The notes: generated by a model not told the origin, from the letters alone. Positions 17,620 to 27,127 are shown, numbered from the stretch's first letter. The stretch: DNA of 64,000 nt from Bifidobacterium pullorum subsp. saeculare (GCF_016899725.1 NZ_JACLYU010000001.1:124001-188000), one strand, 5' to 3'. Numbers and translations are program-made.

Positions 17620-19182
17620 TCAGCCGGGGACCAGGGGCCTGGGAGGGTCGGTCTTGGCGGGCGCCAGGTCGGCGCCCTGCTGCATGCGGCCCTCGAAGTA
17701 GCGGGTCTCGGCCAGGTCCCCGGTGACGATGCCGGCGAAATGCTCCTCGTGCGCGGCCACGGCGGGCGAGCCCAGGTCGGTGGCGTTGCGGTAGGCGGCC
17801 TGATGGTATTTGAGCCAGTGGGTGATCTCCTTGCCTTCGAGGGAGTCGGCGACGGGCGCCGCGTCGTACGGGGTGGGCGCGGCGCCGTACGGGGTGGCGT
17901 CGGAAGGGCCCGCGGCCTCGGCGGGGGCCGGGCTGGTGGTGCCGCGGACCGTCAGCCAGGTGTCGGTGACGGGATTCTGGGCGCCGTCGAGCGCGGCGAC
18001 GAGCTCGTCGTCGATCTCGATGCTCGTCACCCACGTCTTGTCCGGGATCGGATGGTTCGCCACCGGCGAGCCGGCGGTCACCACATGCCGGATGTCGAAG
18101 CGGTCCGCCTGGTCGGCGGCGACGGCCGCGGCCACGATGCCTCCCTGGGAGTGACCGATGAGCGCCACCGGCTCGTCGTCGGGGATGCCGGCCATCTCCA
18201 TCGCCTCGACGACCATGCGCGCGCTGTCCGCCTGCCGGCGCCGCTCGGCGTCCGAGCTCATGAGCTCCACGTTCTGGGGCCACCCGAACGGCGAATTGGC
18301 TTTGCCATCCGTGCCGGGGATGGTGACCAGCCAGGAGGAGGAGCCGTCCGGCTGCCGGTAGCGCTGCACCGCGATGGTCGCGTAGGACAGTCCGGAGTCG
18401 AGGTCGATCTTGCCGAGCCGTTCCTCGGCCAGACGGCGCAGGTTCTCCAACGACTCGGCCACCGAGGACGAGGCGCGGACCACGTCGGTGCGCGCGGTGA
18501 CCTCGCGCACCGTCAGCGCGCTGCCCTGGATGGCGCCGTGCACCGGCGCGGACACCGTGGCGATGCGCCCGGCCGCCGTGTTCACCTCGTCGGTGCGCGC
18601 CACGCCTTTGCCTGGCGCGACGCCGCCGACCAACGCGCCCGCGCCGCTCATCAGCCCCTCCTGCGCCCAGGCGGTGGCGTCCAGGGCGTGGATCGGGTTG
18701 AGCCGGCCTTCCTTGATCGAACCGACCACCAGTCCTCCTGCGGCGAGGGCCGCGGTGCCCGCCGCCGCATAGCTGGGTTTGAGCTGCACGCCCGCCTGCA
18801 CCAGCTCGGTGACCGTCCGCCTGGCGTTCGACTCCGCCTCCTCGTAGAGCTGGTGGGCACGCACCAGCAGCGCCGCCATCGCCTTGAGCTCCTCGCCGAC
18901 GCGTTCGCAGGAGGCGGCGTGGCGCTCGCATTCCGAGCCCAACGCGTCATAGGGGAGCATCTCGTGGCCGGCCGGGCTGGCATGGCCGGAAATCGCCGGG
19001 CACAGCGGCACGTCGGCGCGCTGCGCCCGCAGGCGGATCATCGTGGTCGTCCACGTTTCCGAACGCGCACGGAGACGGTCGCCGGCGTCGTCCAGGGCCG
19101 TCGCCGCAGCACGGTACTCCTCCAGGTCGGCCGGGGCCAGCCTGCGGCCGCCCTGGACACTCGCCCTCACCTGCCAGCCCAT
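17620..19182 (-). CDS. Serine alpha/beta-hydrolase with helical N-terminal region
   Basis: A 520-residue protein. The N-terminal third (about 1-150) is helical and resembles the WXG/LXG-type regions of secreted proteins. A small hydrophobic segment (about 140-155) follows. The C-terminal half is an alpha/beta-hydrolase: VTIPGTDG, then the nucleophile elbow GHSQGG with its Ser, and a later TAGSPVA. No classical signal peptide is seen. The start ATG 19182 shares a base with the stop of the preceding small gene, so the two are coupled. The substrate is unknown; an envelope or secreted esterase is a reasonable guess from the WXG-like partner. Confidence 0.65.
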   Translation of the reverse strand: MGWQVRASVQGGRRLAPADLEEYRAAATALDDAGDRLRARSETWTTTMIRLRAQRADVPLCPAISGHASPAGHEMLPYDALGSECERHAASCERVGEELKAMAALLVRAHQLYEEAESNARRTVTELVQAGVQLKPSYAAAGTAALAAGGLVVGSIKEGRLNPIHALDATAWAQEGLMSGAGALVGGVAPGKGVARTDEVNTAAGRIATVSAPVHGAIQGSALTVREVTARTDVVRASSSVAESLENLRRLAEERLGKIDLDSGLSYATIAVQRYRQPDGSSSWLVTIPGTDGKANSPFGWPQNVELMSSDAERRRQADSARMVVEAMEMAGIPDDEPVALIGHSQGGIVAAAVAADQADRFDIRHVVTAGSPVANHPIPDKTWVTSIEIDDELVAALDGAQNPVTDTWLTVRGTTSPAPAEAAGPSDATPYGAAPTPYDAAPVADSLEGKEITHWLKYHQAAYRNATDLGSPAVAAHEEHFAGIVTGDLAETRYFEGRMQQGADLAPAKTDPPRPLVPG

Positions 19183-19484
19183 CACGCACCCGCCGTATCC
19201 GCGAGCCGCAGCGTGGCGCCCGCGTCCACGTCGAGTCCGTCGATCGGAGCGCGCATGCCGTCCAGCCGTTCGCGGAACAGGTCCGCGGCGGCGCCCTCCC
19301 ACACGATGGACCGGGACGAGGCGATGGCGGCCAGCGCCCCGTCGCAATCCAGCGCGGTGCCGGCCGCCGCGGAGCTGACCAAGGCCCGGCCCTCGGCCAC
19401 CACCACATGGCATCTGCACCCTGGGGCGGCGAAGGCCGTGCCCTGGGGTGCGAAGGGCGACGGCGCCGGTTGGAATGCGCTCAT
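19182..19484 (-). CDS. Small WXG-like protein upstream of the hydrolase
   Basis: A 100-residue protein that I do not recognise by name. Near its middle VWEGAAADLFRERL resembles the Trp-x-Gly turn and following helix of WXG100 proteins, but the N-terminal half is not the usual helix. A GGATGGAGG sequence precedes ATG 19484. It is coupled by TGATG to the hydrolase gene, which suggests a chaperone/partner or cosecreted pair. Confidence 0.5.
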   Translation of the reverse strand: MSAFQPAPSPFAPQGTAFAAPGCRCHVVVAEGRALVSSAAAGTALDCDGALAAIASSRSIVWEGAAADLFRERLDGMRAPIDGLDVDAGATLRLADTAGA

Positions 19485-19527
19485 GCCTCCATCCAACCGT
19501 GCCGGCGGGGGTGCCTCCAGTCCGCCA

Positions 19528-19546
19528 GGGCATTGTGGTCGGATCC
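19528..19546 (+). repeat. 19-bp dispersed repeat, copy 1
   Basis: GGGCATTGTGGTCGGATCC. Identical 19-mers occur at 29465-29483 (same strand) and 48550-48568 (opposite strand). Copies 1 and 2 stay similar for about 17 further bases. This copy is 43 bases upstream of the start of the WXG-like gene, in the 174-base gap between two minus-strand genes. Confidence 0.8.
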
Positions 19547-19562
19547 CCGGTTCCGGGCGTGT

Positions 19563-19606
19563 CGTCCACAATCGTTGGGGACAGGCGGACGGCCCGTCCA
19601 CAATCG
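19563..19606 (+). repeat. Two direct copies of a 12-mer
   Basis: CGTCCACAATCG occurs at 19563-19574 and again at 19595-19606, with 20 bases between. It lies next to the dispersed repeat in the gap upstream of the WXG-like gene and could be an operator pair. Confidence 0.5.
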
Positions 19607-19658
19607 GGGGAAAGGCAGGGCGCGGCAAACTGTCCGGCGCGTCAGCGGGGAACCGGCG

Positions 19659-20267
19659 TCACCACGGCTTGGCCGTCTGGGACGACGTTTGGTCGCCTTG
19701 CGAACCCCGTTCCCCGGACTCGTCGCCGGCGTCGCCCTGCCCGTCGCTGGGGGGAGCGGACCGCTGGTTCGAGGCGAGCAGATCCTCCACCTGCCGGCGT
19801 TGCTCGGCGGTCAGGCCGCCGCCCTGCCCGCCGCCGTTCTGCGCCTGCGCGGCGAGCTTCTCGGAGGTGTCCGCCTGGCCCTTGGCCTGCTGGCGCGCCT
19901 TCGCGATGCGTTCGGTGAGGGTACGGGAGACCTCCGCGTTGCGCGCGATGGCATCCCTGAGCGGCGGCGCCAGCACGGGGGAGAGGGCCTGCGCGTCGGC
20001 GAACTGCGCGTCGGTCTGCCGCTGGCTCGCCTCCAAGGTGTCGAGGTCGGCGTCGTCCTTGGCCGCCTGCTTGAGATTCGAGGTCAGCGTGGCGGTGGCC
20101 TGCCCATAGGAGGAGTCGGCCGCGAGATTCACGCCGGCCAGCGTGGCCACGGCGGCCAGCAGCGCGGCCGCCACGCCCAATGCGATGCGCGCGGCGAGCG
20201 GGGCCCGCGCCCTCCGGCGCGCCCCGGTGGCGTTCGCTTCGGTCCGTGCGGTGGCCGTCCGGCTCAT
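19659..20267 (-). CDS. Membrane-anchored coiled-coil protein of unknown function
   Basis: A 202-residue protein, not recognised. After a basic N terminus one transmembrane helix spans about residues 24-50, then a long charged helical region (about 55-140), then a Gly/Gln/Ser-rich tail ending TSSQTAKPW. It would be anchored with most of the protein outside. It is the last gene of the MoxR-VWA block, overlapping the upstream VWA gene by four bases (ATGA), which argues for function with that system. Confidence 0.6.
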   Translation of the reverse strand: MSRTATARTEANATGARRRARAPLAARIALGVAAALLAAVATLAGVNLAADSSYGQATATLTSNLKQAAKDDADLDTLEASQRQTDAQFADAQALSPVLAPPLRDAIARNAEVSRTLTERIAKARQQAKGQADTSEKLAAQAQNGGGQGGGLTAEQRRQVEDLLASNQRSAPPSDGQGDAGDESGERGSQGDQTSSQTAKPW

Positions 20268-21292
20268 AGCAGCCTCCTCGAGGTGACGATCATCGCCCCG
20301 GCCTCCCAGGCCAGCAGCGCGACCAGCGCGATCGCGAACGGCCAGACCACGGGCGTGGTCCGGGTGCGCGTCTTGGCGGTTTCGGTGACGGCGTACCGCT
20401 CCGAGCGCGTGGCCGAGACGGCGGCCGTGGCCGTCGTGCCGGAGTCCAGGCGCACATAGGCGCCGCCCATCTCGTCGGCGATGGCTTTGAGGTTCGCCTC
20501 GTCCATCCTGGAGACGCCGGGCTGCCCGGTGGCCGGGTCGGTGGCCCAGCGCTGGCCGTCGTCCGGCGCGCCGGACGCCCCGGCCTCGATAAGCGGCACC
20601 TGGCCACCTTCGGTCGAGCCGACGCCAAGCGTGAACGCGTCGTCGGCGTAGCGGCGCAGCGAGGAGAACGTGCGGCGCGTGCGTGCCGACGTCTGCTCGC
20701 CGTCGGTGATGACATACACCACGATCGCGTCGTCGGGGTGCTGTTCGCGGATGGACTTGAGCTCCAGCAGCAGCTGGTCCACGGGCGCGTCCAGCGAGGA
20801 TCCCGCCGAGGCGTCCGTCGGCTCCGGCGCCAGCGTGGCCGCCCAGTTGCGGATGGCCAGCGCGTCCGGCGTCAGTGGCACGTCCAGCGTGCCCGAGGCG
20901 CCGAAGCGCACCGCCGCGAAGCTCGCGTCCTGGTAGCGCTGGGTCAGGTCGTCCACGGCCCGCCTGGCCGCGTCGAGGCGCGTCATGCGCTCCTCGGAGC
21001 CGTACTGGGCGTCGTCCACCGCCATCGACCCGGTCACGTCCACCGCCAGCACCACATCCGTCGCGTTCACCACGCGGCTGGCGGTGCGCGAGACGACGCT
21101 CGGCGTCAGCAGCATCACCGCGGCCAGCAGACAGACGAGCACGCGGCGCACGCAGGCGGCTGCGGCCTCGTCGCTGGCGCCGCGGCGGCGCACATGGAGC
21201 ACGACCTCGGCAACGGCCATCGCCAGCATCGCCGCCGCCAGCAGACCGCCAGCCACCCAGCCGAGCGAAGGGGACAAGGTGAGACCGTTCAT
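20264..21292 (-). CDS. VWA-domain membrane protein (second)
   Basis: A 342-residue membrane protein. Helices lie near residues 10-30, 48-66 and the C terminus (about 320-340). The von Willebrand factor A domain sits between them, with the metal-binding MIDAS start AVDVTGSM and the later Thr/Asp positions in VYVITDGEQ. Such proteins pair with MoxR ATPases and DUF58 proteins in complexes thought to assist folding or metal insertion of envelope proteins. Four-base overlaps connect it to genes on both sides. Confidence 0.8.
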   Translation of the reverse strand: MNGLTLSPSLGWVAGGLLAAAMLAMAVAEVVLHVRRRGASDEAAAACVRRVLVCLLAAVMLLTPSVVSRTASRVVNATDVVLAVDVTGSMAVDDAQYGSEERMTRLDAARRAVDDLTQRYQDASFAAVRFGASGTLDVPLTPDALAIRNWAATLAPEPTDASAGSSLDAPVDQLLLELKSIREQHPDDAIVVYVITDGEQTSARTRRTFSSLRRYADDAFTLGVGSTEGGQVPLIEAGASGAPDDGQRWATDPATGQPGVSRMDEANLKAIADEMGGAYVRLDSGTTATAAVSATRSERYAVTETAKTRTRTTPVVWPFAIALVALLAWEAGAMIVTSRRLL

Positions 21293-22377
21293 CGTCTGAG
21301 CCTCCAGACCGCCGTCAGCCACACGGCCACCATGGCGACCAGCGCCAGCGTCCACCAGCCGGGCGCGTCCACCAGCGCCGCCTGGTCGTCCCGGCGCTCC
21401 TCGGCCTGGCGGCGCGTGTCGATCCGGCGCACCAGGGATTCGACATCCTCGCCGCCCGACCGGGGCAGGAACACGCCGCCATGCGATTCGATGCCCGTGC
21501 GCATCGCCTTCGTGCGCGCGTCGGACTCGGCGGAGGCGGGGCCGGAATACAGGCCGTCCACCGTGATGCCCGCCTGGCGCGTCAGGTCGAGCGCCGCGTC
21601 CAGCGTGTACGTGGGATTGCCGGACACGACGTTGTCGGTGGCCAGCACGATCGAGGCGGCGCGGTGGCGCGCCGAATCCTTCTGCCCGTCCTGCCCGTCG
21701 GAACCGGCCTGGGCCGTGCCGTAGGCGAATCCGGGCAGCATCGCCGCGCAGGAGACGACGCCGTCGCCGATGAGCGAGGTCTCGTCCTTGCGGTTCTGCG
21801 TGCCGTCCAGCCAATCGGAGATCCGCTGGTAGTCGCGCTCGCTCATCCGGTCGATGCTGTCCTGGGAGGTGACGCCCTTGAGCACGCGGCTCGCCTCCTC
21901 GAGCTGGCGGGTGACCAGGTCGTAGTCGTCGGTGAGCGGGAACACGGTGCGCGAGGTCGAGTTGAAGATGCTCATGCCGATGCGTTCGCCCTCGAAGCGT
22001 TTCACCAGGTCGAGGTAGGTGTCGATGACCTCGCGGTCATAGGGCAGCGTGGAACCGGAGACGTCGAGGCAGAGCACGATGTCACGGCTCGCCGAGCGCT
22101 CCTGGCCGCGGTCCACCGTCGAGGGACGCGCCACCAGCGCCACCGCCAGCGCCAACGCGAGCGCCAACGCCACCGCGGCGAGGCGGCCCAGCCAACGCCA
22201 CTGGCGGAACAGCCGCGACGCCTCCGGGGTGTTGAGGTCGTCGTCCAAGGAGAACGCGCGCGCGGCCTCGCCCTTCGCCCTGCGGCGCAGCGACGGCCCC
22301 GCGACGAGCGCGATGGCCGCCAGCGCCGCCAGGGCCGCCGCCAGCGCGGCCCACGGCCAATGCCATGACAGGATCAT
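21289..22377 (-). CDS. VWA-domain membrane protein (first)
   Basis: A 362-residue protein with N-terminal transmembrane helices (about 8-28 and 64-84), a VWA domain starting CLDVSGSTLP (MIDAS Asp-x-Ser-x-Ser), and a C-terminal helix near 338-355. It is similar in plan to BatA-type proteins. It overlaps the preceding and following genes by four bases each. Having two VWA proteins side by side matches the usual layout of MoxR-linked clusters. Confidence 0.8.
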   Translation of the reverse strand: MILSWHWPWAALAAALAALAAIALVAGPSLRRRAKGEAARAFSLDDDLNTPEASRLFRQWRWLGRLAAVALALALALAVALVARPSTVDRGQERSASRDIVLCLDVSGSTLPYDREVIDTYLDLVKRFEGERIGMSIFNSTSRTVFPLTDDYDLVTRQLEEASRVLKGVTSQDSIDRMSERDYQRISDWLDGTQNRKDETSLIGDGVVSCAAMLPGFAYGTAQAGSDGQDGQKDSARHRAASIVLATDNVVSGNPTYTLDAALDLTRQAGITVDGLYSGPASAESDARTKAMRTGIESHGGVFLPRSGGEDVESLVRRIDTRRQAEERRDDQAALVDAPGWWTLALVAMVAVWLTAVWRLRR

Positions 22378-22934
22378 CGGCGCCACCTTTCGATCAGGGA
22401 GGAAACCCAGCCGGCCGCCTCCTCGACGGTGACGGCGCCGGCGCGCGCGTCCGCCGTCTGGTCGGCGAACTCGGGCGGGTACAGCGCCGTCACCGTCACG
22501 CGCAGCAGGTCGAGCCCCTGGCGGTCGGCCGAGGTGCGCGGCGCCCCCGCGATATCGGCCAGCGTGCTGGACGTCAGGTCCCGGCCCGAGGCCTGGGACG
22601 CGAAGTCGCGGGCGATGGCCGCGAGCTCGTTGAACGCCTCCTGGCGTTCCAAGGCGCCGGCGCGATGCCGGGCCAACACGTCGTCGACGCGCCGGCGCCA
22701 CAGGTCCTTGTCACCGCCGGTGGCATGGGCGCCGCGGGCGGCCGGCTTGGGGGCCCTGCGGCGCGGACGCGACAGCACCGCCGCCAGCGCCACGCACAGC
22801 GCCGCGGCCGCCAGTGCGGCGACCAGCACCACCGCGAGGACGCCGGAGACCTCAGGCGAGGCGGCCGGACGCAGGTCGTCGGTTCTGACAGCGGCCAGAA
22901 GGGTGGCCGAGGCCACCGGGGACAGCCAGATCAT
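22374..22934 (-). CDS. Single-pass membrane protein in the MoxR-VWA operon
   Basis: A 186-residue protein with one strong hydrophobic helix (about 30-56) followed by a basic stretch and a cytoplasmic helical domain (WRRRVDDVLARHRAG, LDLLRVTVTALYPPEF). It occupies the place often taken by DUF4381-type proteins between DUF58 and VWA genes, and the cytoplasmic part is compatible, but I cannot confirm the family by eye. It overlaps both neighbours by four bases. Confidence 0.6.
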   Translation of the reverse strand: MIWLSPVASATLLAAVRTDDLRPAASPEVSGVLAVVLVAALAAAALCVALAAVLSRPRRRAPKPAARGAHATGGDKDLWRRRVDDVLARHRAGALERQEAFNELAAIARDFASQASGRDLTSSTLADIAGAPRTSADRQGLDLLRVTVTALYPPEFADQTADARAGAVTVEEAAGWVSSLIERWRR

Positions 22935-23953
22935 CGGGCATCACCCGCCGCCGCCAGCGCTCCGCGCGGCACCGCCGGCGAGGAGCCGGCCACCGCGCGC
23001 GAGACCATCGCCACGAACGCGTCGAACATCGCCTCGCTGGAACCGGCCCGGATCATGCGGGACCCCGAGCGCGCCAGCTCGCGCTCCACCATCGCCGCCA
23101 CCGCCTCGCGGTGCGTGGTCACCTCCGCCTGCGTGCGCGCGGTGCGCAGGAACGCGGGCACGCGCCGCGCGCCCGCCCCGTCCGCCACCGCGGCGTAGCC
23201 TTGCGGTGCCCTGGCGGCGAAAGGATTGAGCGTCGCCACGTCGATGAGCACCACCGGATGCGTGCGCGCGATGCGCCGGAGCGCCTCGAGATGCCGCCGG
23301 CCCAGCGCATGCTCGTCCGTCGCCAGCACCACCAGCGCCTCCCGGTCCTTGATGCGGCGCGCGTAGTCCAGCAGCGCGTCGATGTTGCGCGGCTGGTTCC
23401 AATCCCGTTCCAACGCGCCGTCCAAGGCGCGGCCGAACTGGGCGAAGCCGCCGGTGAACGGCACGCGCGTGATGCTCGCCGCGTCGGCGAACACCAGCGA
23501 GATCGTGTCCGCCCGGCGCAACGACAGCGCGGCGAACATGCGCAGACCGTTCGCCGCCACCTCCAGCGCGCGCTCTCCGGAAGGGCAGATCCCCGTCATC
23601 TCACGGCCCACGTCCATGAGCAGCCACACGCGCGAGGTCACCAGACGCTCGCGGTTGACCACCATCGGACGTCCCATGCGCGCGCTGGTCTTCCAATCGA
23701 TGAGCCGGGCCTCATCGCCGGGCTCGTAGACGCGCGCGTCCATCATGTCGCCCGAGCCCAGCGGGCGGTGCGAGGCATGCTCGCCCTCCACCACGCCCAG
23801 CGCCTTGCGCACCGTCGGCAGGCTCAGCCGCGTGCCCAGCGCCTCGATGCGGCGCCGGATCTCGGCCGACCGGTCCCCGCCGCCGTTCCCGGGCGAGGCC
23901 GCGGCGGGCGGGGGAACGACCGGGGCGGACCCCGGCTTCCTCCTTGCGATCAT
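22931..23953 (-). CDS. DUF58 protein
   Basis: A 340-residue protein carrying the DUF58 signature: GEHASHRPLGSGDMMDAR, then YEPGDEARLIDWKTSARMGRPMV, which is the conserved core with the DW(K/R)xSAR motif. DUF58 proteins accompany MoxR ATPases and VWA proteins. The C-terminal part is a VWA-like fold (WLLMDVGREMTG). The start ATG 23953 overlaps the moxR stop by four bases. Confidence 0.87.
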   Translation of the reverse strand: MIARRKPGSAPVVPPPAAASPGNGGGDRSAEIRRRIEALGTRLSLPTVRKALGVVEGEHASHRPLGSGDMMDARVYEPGDEARLIDWKTSARMGRPMVVNRERLVTSRVWLLMDVGREMTGICPSGERALEVAANGLRMFAALSLRRADTISLVFADAASITRVPFTGGFAQFGRALDGALERDWNQPRNIDALLDYARRIKDREALVVLATDEHALGRRHLEALRRIARTHPVVLIDVATLNPFAARAPQGYAAVADGAGARRVPAFLRTARTQAEVTTHREAVAAMVERELARSGSRMIRAGSSEAMFDAFVAMVSRAVAGSSPAVPRGALAAAGDAR

Positions 23954-25008
23954 GGGACCGGGACCGCCTGCACGATGCGGTCGATGACCTGGTCGGCGGA
24001 CACGCCGTCCGCCAGCGCTTCGAAGGTGAGGATGATGCGGTGGCGCAGCGCCTCGGCCGCGAAGGTCTTGACGTCCTCCGGCACCACATAGTCGCGGCCC
24101 GACAGCAGCGCGTGCGCCTGGCCGATGCGCACCAGGGCGATCGAGGCGCGCGGCGAGGCGCCCAGCCGCACCAGCGAGGCCAGGCCCTGCACCGGATGCG
24201 AGCCCAGGCCGCGCGACGTGGCCGCCAGATCCACCGCGTACGCCATGATCGCGTCCGACACATGCACGCGCTTGGCCGCCGCGCGCAGGAACTCCACGTC
24301 CTGGATCGCGATGGTGTCCGACACCGGCTGCGAAGGGTCGATGGTGTCCGAGCCGCGGCGCACCAACAGCCGCAGCATGCGCTGCTCCTCGTCCGCCGAG
24401 GGGTACGTCATCACCGCCTTCATCATGAAACGGTCCATCTGCGCCTCGGGCAGCGCGAACGTGCCCTCCTCCTCGACCGGGTTCTCGGTGGCGATGACCA
24501 TGAACGGGCGGGGCAGCGGGATGCGCTCGCCGCCGATCGTCGTGGCGCCCTCGGCCATCGCCTCGAGCATCGCGGACTGCGTCTTCGCGTTCGAACGGTT
24601 GATCTCGTCGAGCAGCACGAAGTTCGCATGGATCGGACCGATCTGCGTGGTGAAGCGCTGCGAGGCGAAGTCGAAGACCTGCGTGCCCACGAGGTCCGAG
24701 GGCATGAGGTCCGGCGTGCACTGCACGCGCTTGAACGTGCCGGAGACGGAGGTGGCCAGCGTCTGCGCGGCCGTCGTCTTCGCCAGGCCCGGCACCGATT
24801 CGATGAGGATGTGGCCGCCGGCCACCATCGTCAGGATCAGCGATTCGCGCAGCTTGGTCTGGCCGACGAGCGTCGCGTCGAAGCGCGCGCGCACGCGGTC
24901 GGCCAACGCCTTCGCACGCGACAGGTCGTCCTGGCCGATCGCCGTGGCGGCCGCGGGGACCGGCGCGGGGGGCGCGGGCTGGGGGAACTTCGGAGGGAAA
25001 AGCGTCAT
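23950..25008 (-). CDS. MoxR-type AAA ATPase
   Basis: A 352-residue chaperone ATPase. The Walker A loop reads ESVPGLAKTT, Walker B LLDEINRSNAKTQSAML, and sensor 1 is VIATENPVEEEGT, all typical of MoxR. The lid domain includes GASPRASIALVR. It heads a six-gene operon on the minus strand (moxR, DUF58, TM protein, VWA, VWA, coiled-coil membrane protein), every junction an ATGA overlap. Confidence 0.92.
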   Translation of the reverse strand: MTLFPPKFPQPAPPAPVPAAATAIGQDDLSRAKALADRVRARFDATLVGQTKLRESLILTMVAGGHILIESVPGLAKTTAAQTLATSVSGTFKRVQCTPDLMPSDLVGTQVFDFASQRFTTQIGPIHANFVLLDEINRSNAKTQSAMLEAMAEGATTIGGERIPLPRPFMVIATENPVEEEGTFALPEAQMDRFMMKAVMTYPSADEEQRMLRLLVRRGSDTIDPSQPVSDTIAIQDVEFLRAAAKRVHVSDAIMAYAVDLAATSRGLGSHPVQGLASLVRLGASPRASIALVRIGQAHALLSGRDYVVPEDVKTFAAEALRHRIILTFEALADGVSADQVIDRIVQAVPVP

Positions 25009-25044
25009 GCCACCACGGTAACAAGCCGCGGTGACGCCGCTGCG

Positions 25045-25743
25045 CTACGGCAGGCGCCAGTCGACCCCCTGGGCGCCCATCCGGGCCAGGGCCTCGTTGG
25101 CGCGGGAGAAGGGACGCGACCCGAAGAACCCGCGCGAGGCGGACAGCGGCGAGGGATGCGCGGACTTGATGATGAACGCGTTGGTGAGCAACGGCTCCAG
25201 GCTCTGCGCGTTGCGCCCCCACAGGATCGCGACCAGCGGCCGGGGACGGCCGTCGGCGTCCACACGGGCGTTGAGCGCGCGGATCGCGGCCTCGGTGACC
25301 TCCTCCCAGCCCTTGCCCTGATGGCTGTTCGGCCGTCCCACGCCCACCGTCAGGCACCGGTTGAGCAGCATCACGCCGCGTTCGGTCCACGGGGTCAGGT
25401 CGCCGTTGCTCGGCATCGGCACGCCCAGGTCCTCGGTCAGCTCCTTGTAGATGTTGACGAGGCTTTTCGGCAGCGGGCGCACGTCCGGCGCCACGCAGAA
25501 GCTCAGCCCCACCGGATGACCGGGCGTCGGGTAGGGGTCCTGGCCCACGATGAGCACCTTGATCGAATCGAAGGGGATCGTGAACGCGCGCAGGATGTTG
25601 CGGCTCGCCGGCAGCCAGGGGCGGCCCGCGGCGGTTTCGGCGCGCAGGAAATCGCCCATGCGGTGCACGGTCGGCTCCACGTCGGCCAGCGCCGCGGCCC
25701 AGCCCGGCTCCACGAGGTCCTTGAGCGGTTTGATGGTGGTCAT
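25045..25743 (-). CDS. ung: Uracil-DNA glycosylase
   Basis: A 232-residue repair enzyme that removes uracil from DNA. The catalytic water-activating loop reads GQDPYPTPG (the usual form is GQDPYHGPG) with its Asp, and the minor-groove loop HPSPLS is intact, as are [11 protein letters not shown] and ILWGRNAQ. The start is ATG 25743, giving [15 protein letters not shown]; the longer open frame upstream has no support. It diverges from the LytR_C gene. Confidence 0.93.
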   Translation of the reverse strand: MTTIKPLKDLVEPGWAAALADVEPTVHRMGDFLRAETAAGRPWLPASRNILRAFTIPFDSIKVLIVGQDPYPTPGHPVGLSFCVAPDVRPLPKSLVNIYKELTEDLGVPMPSNGDLTPWTERGVMLLNRCLTVGVGRPNSHQGKGWEEVTEAAIRALNARVDADGRPRPLVAILWGRNAQSLEPLLTNAFIIKSAHPSPLSASRGFFGSRPFSRANEALARMGAQGVDWRLP

Positions 25744-25826
25744 GGGCCCCACTGTAATCAGGCCCCCTAATCGTGCATATCCGGTGCCTGTCGCCGAGGC
25801 GCTCCGCTCCGGTGGCGGGCACCGGC

Positions 25827-25832
25827 TAAACT
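25827..25832 (+). promoter_or_regulatory. Candidate -10 box for the LytR_C gene
   Basis: TAAACT lies 44 bases upstream of ATG 25877 in the ung divergent region. Confidence 0.3.
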
Positions 25833-25876
25833 GGGTTGGTTGGATCGCATGTGCAATGAAGGAAAGGCCCCAAGCG

Positions 25877-26599
25877 ATGGCGAACAACGACTTCGACAAC
25901 AAGGGCGGCTACGAACGCGACGTCTTCGACACCCCTCCCGCCGGTCCCGCCGGCGTCCACCGCGGCAACCGTTCCGCGGCGGCGCGGGCGCTGCCGTTCG
26001 TCGTCATCGTGGTGGTGGCCGCGTTGTGCGGCATGCTCGCCTGGGGTTGGTTCTCCGGCGAGCTTGGCAACATCCGCTGGCCGTGGCAGCCGGCGACGAC
26101 CTCCCAGGCCGCCTCCGACGGCGCCTCCAAGGACAAGGGGAAGACGAAGGACGAGGGGAAGGCCAAGGACCAGGCCTCCGACCAGTCCGCCGAGGGCGAC
26201 GCCTCCGCCGACGGGGACGCCTCCGCCACTCCGGACGCCCAGCAGGACGCCTCCGCCAGCCAGGACCAGCAGACCCCCCAGGACACGCAGGCGCAGCAGC
26301 CGGCCGAACAACCGCAGCAGCCGGCCGCGACGGTGGACAAGGCCACCGCCGTGCGCGTCGTCAACGGCACGCGCATCAACGGCTACGCGGCGAGCAAGGC
26401 CGCCCAGCTCCAGGGCTCCGGCTACACCGCCGTCTCCGCCGGCAACCCGACCGGCACGCTGCCCTCGTCCACCGTGGTGTGGTACCAGAGCGAGGCGCAG
26501 AAGGCCACGGCCGAGGATGTGGCCGCCACGCTCGGCATCGCCAATGTGCAGCAGCTGGCCAACATCTCCGCCCCCGTGGTGGTCGTGCTCATGAGCTGA
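25877..26599 (+). CDS. Membrane-anchored protein with LytR C-terminal domain
   Basis: A 240-residue protein. A cytoplasmic N terminus of about 35 residues precedes one helix (about 37-55, [20 protein letters not shown]). Then comes a low-complexity linker rich in Ala, Ser, Asp and Gln (about 75-150) and a C-terminal LytR_C domain ([22 protein letters not shown] through [13 protein letters not shown]). It is probably anchored with the domain outside, at the cell wall. GAAGGAAAGG upstream of ATG 25877 serves as ribosome site. No catalytic LCP domain is present. Confidence 0.78.
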   Translation: MANNDFDNKGGYERDVFDTPPAGPAGVHRGNRSAAARALPFVVIVVVAALCGMLAWGWFSGELGNIRWPWQPATTSQAASDGASKDKGKTKDEGKAKDQASDQSAEGDASADGDASATPDAQQDASASQDQQTPQDTQAQQPAEQPQQPAATVDKATAVRVVNGTRINGYAASKAAQLQGSGYTAVSAGNPTGTLPSSTVVWYQSEAQKATAEDVAATLGIANVQQLANISAPVVVVLMS

Positions 26600-26706
26600 C
26601 CCGGCGGACCTCGCCGCCTTATGCGCGGGGCGGCCGGATGTGCTCCGTCACACAGTTTTCCTTCCTCCAATGGTACGAAATCCGGTGTTTCCGCCCGACG
26701 ACCCAG

Positions 26707-26712
26707 TACAAT
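26707..26712 (+). promoter_or_regulatory. -10 box of cspA with long leader
   Basis: TACAAT lies 95 bases before the cspA start. The long untranslated leader is a usual feature of cold-shock mRNAs. Confidence 0.5.
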
Positions 26713-26807
26713 AGGTGTGCAGTCGCGAGGCGGGGGGAGCGCGATGTTGTCTGAGCCATGCTCCCCCTGTATGCCGACGCGGCGTTATGGGATTAAGGAA
26801 TGAGATT

Positions 26808-27011
26808 ATGGCACAGGGCACTGTGAAGTTCTTCAGCGCAGGCAAGGGGTATGGCTTCATCAACCCCGACGACGGCGGCGATGACGTCTTCGTGCATTAC
26901 TCGGTCATCCAGCAGGATGGCTTCAAAACGCTGAACGAGGGGGATAGGGTCGAATACGAGGTCGAGAAGGGCCCGAAGGGCTGGCAGGCCACGAAGGTCA
27001 CCAAGCTCTGA
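26808..27011 (+). CDS. cspA: Cold-shock protein, CspA type
   Basis: A 67-residue single-domain RNA chaperone. RNP1 (KGYGFI) and RNP2 (VFVHYSVI) motifs are intact. ATTAAGGAATGAG supplies the ribosome site before ATG 26808. It is a stand-alone gene with its own terminator downstream. Confidence 0.93.
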   Translation: MAQGTVKFFSAGKGYGFINPDDGGDDVFVHYSVIQQDGFKTLNEGDRVEYEVEKGPKGWQATKVTKL

Positions 27012-27069
27012 GGACTGGCCCCTCCCGCTGACACCCGCCCGGTCTCGGACCGGAACCCCTTGGATGAAC

Positions 27070-27097
27070 GCCCCGGTCGGTACGACGGGGCTTTTTT
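27070..27097 (+). terminator. Rho-independent terminator after cspA
   Basis: A stem (27070-27079 with 27083-27091, one bulged G) is followed by TTTTTT at 27092-27097. Confidence 0.85.
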
Positions 27098-27127
27098 GTT
27101 GCTCAGGGCGCAATCGCGGCGTCGATG

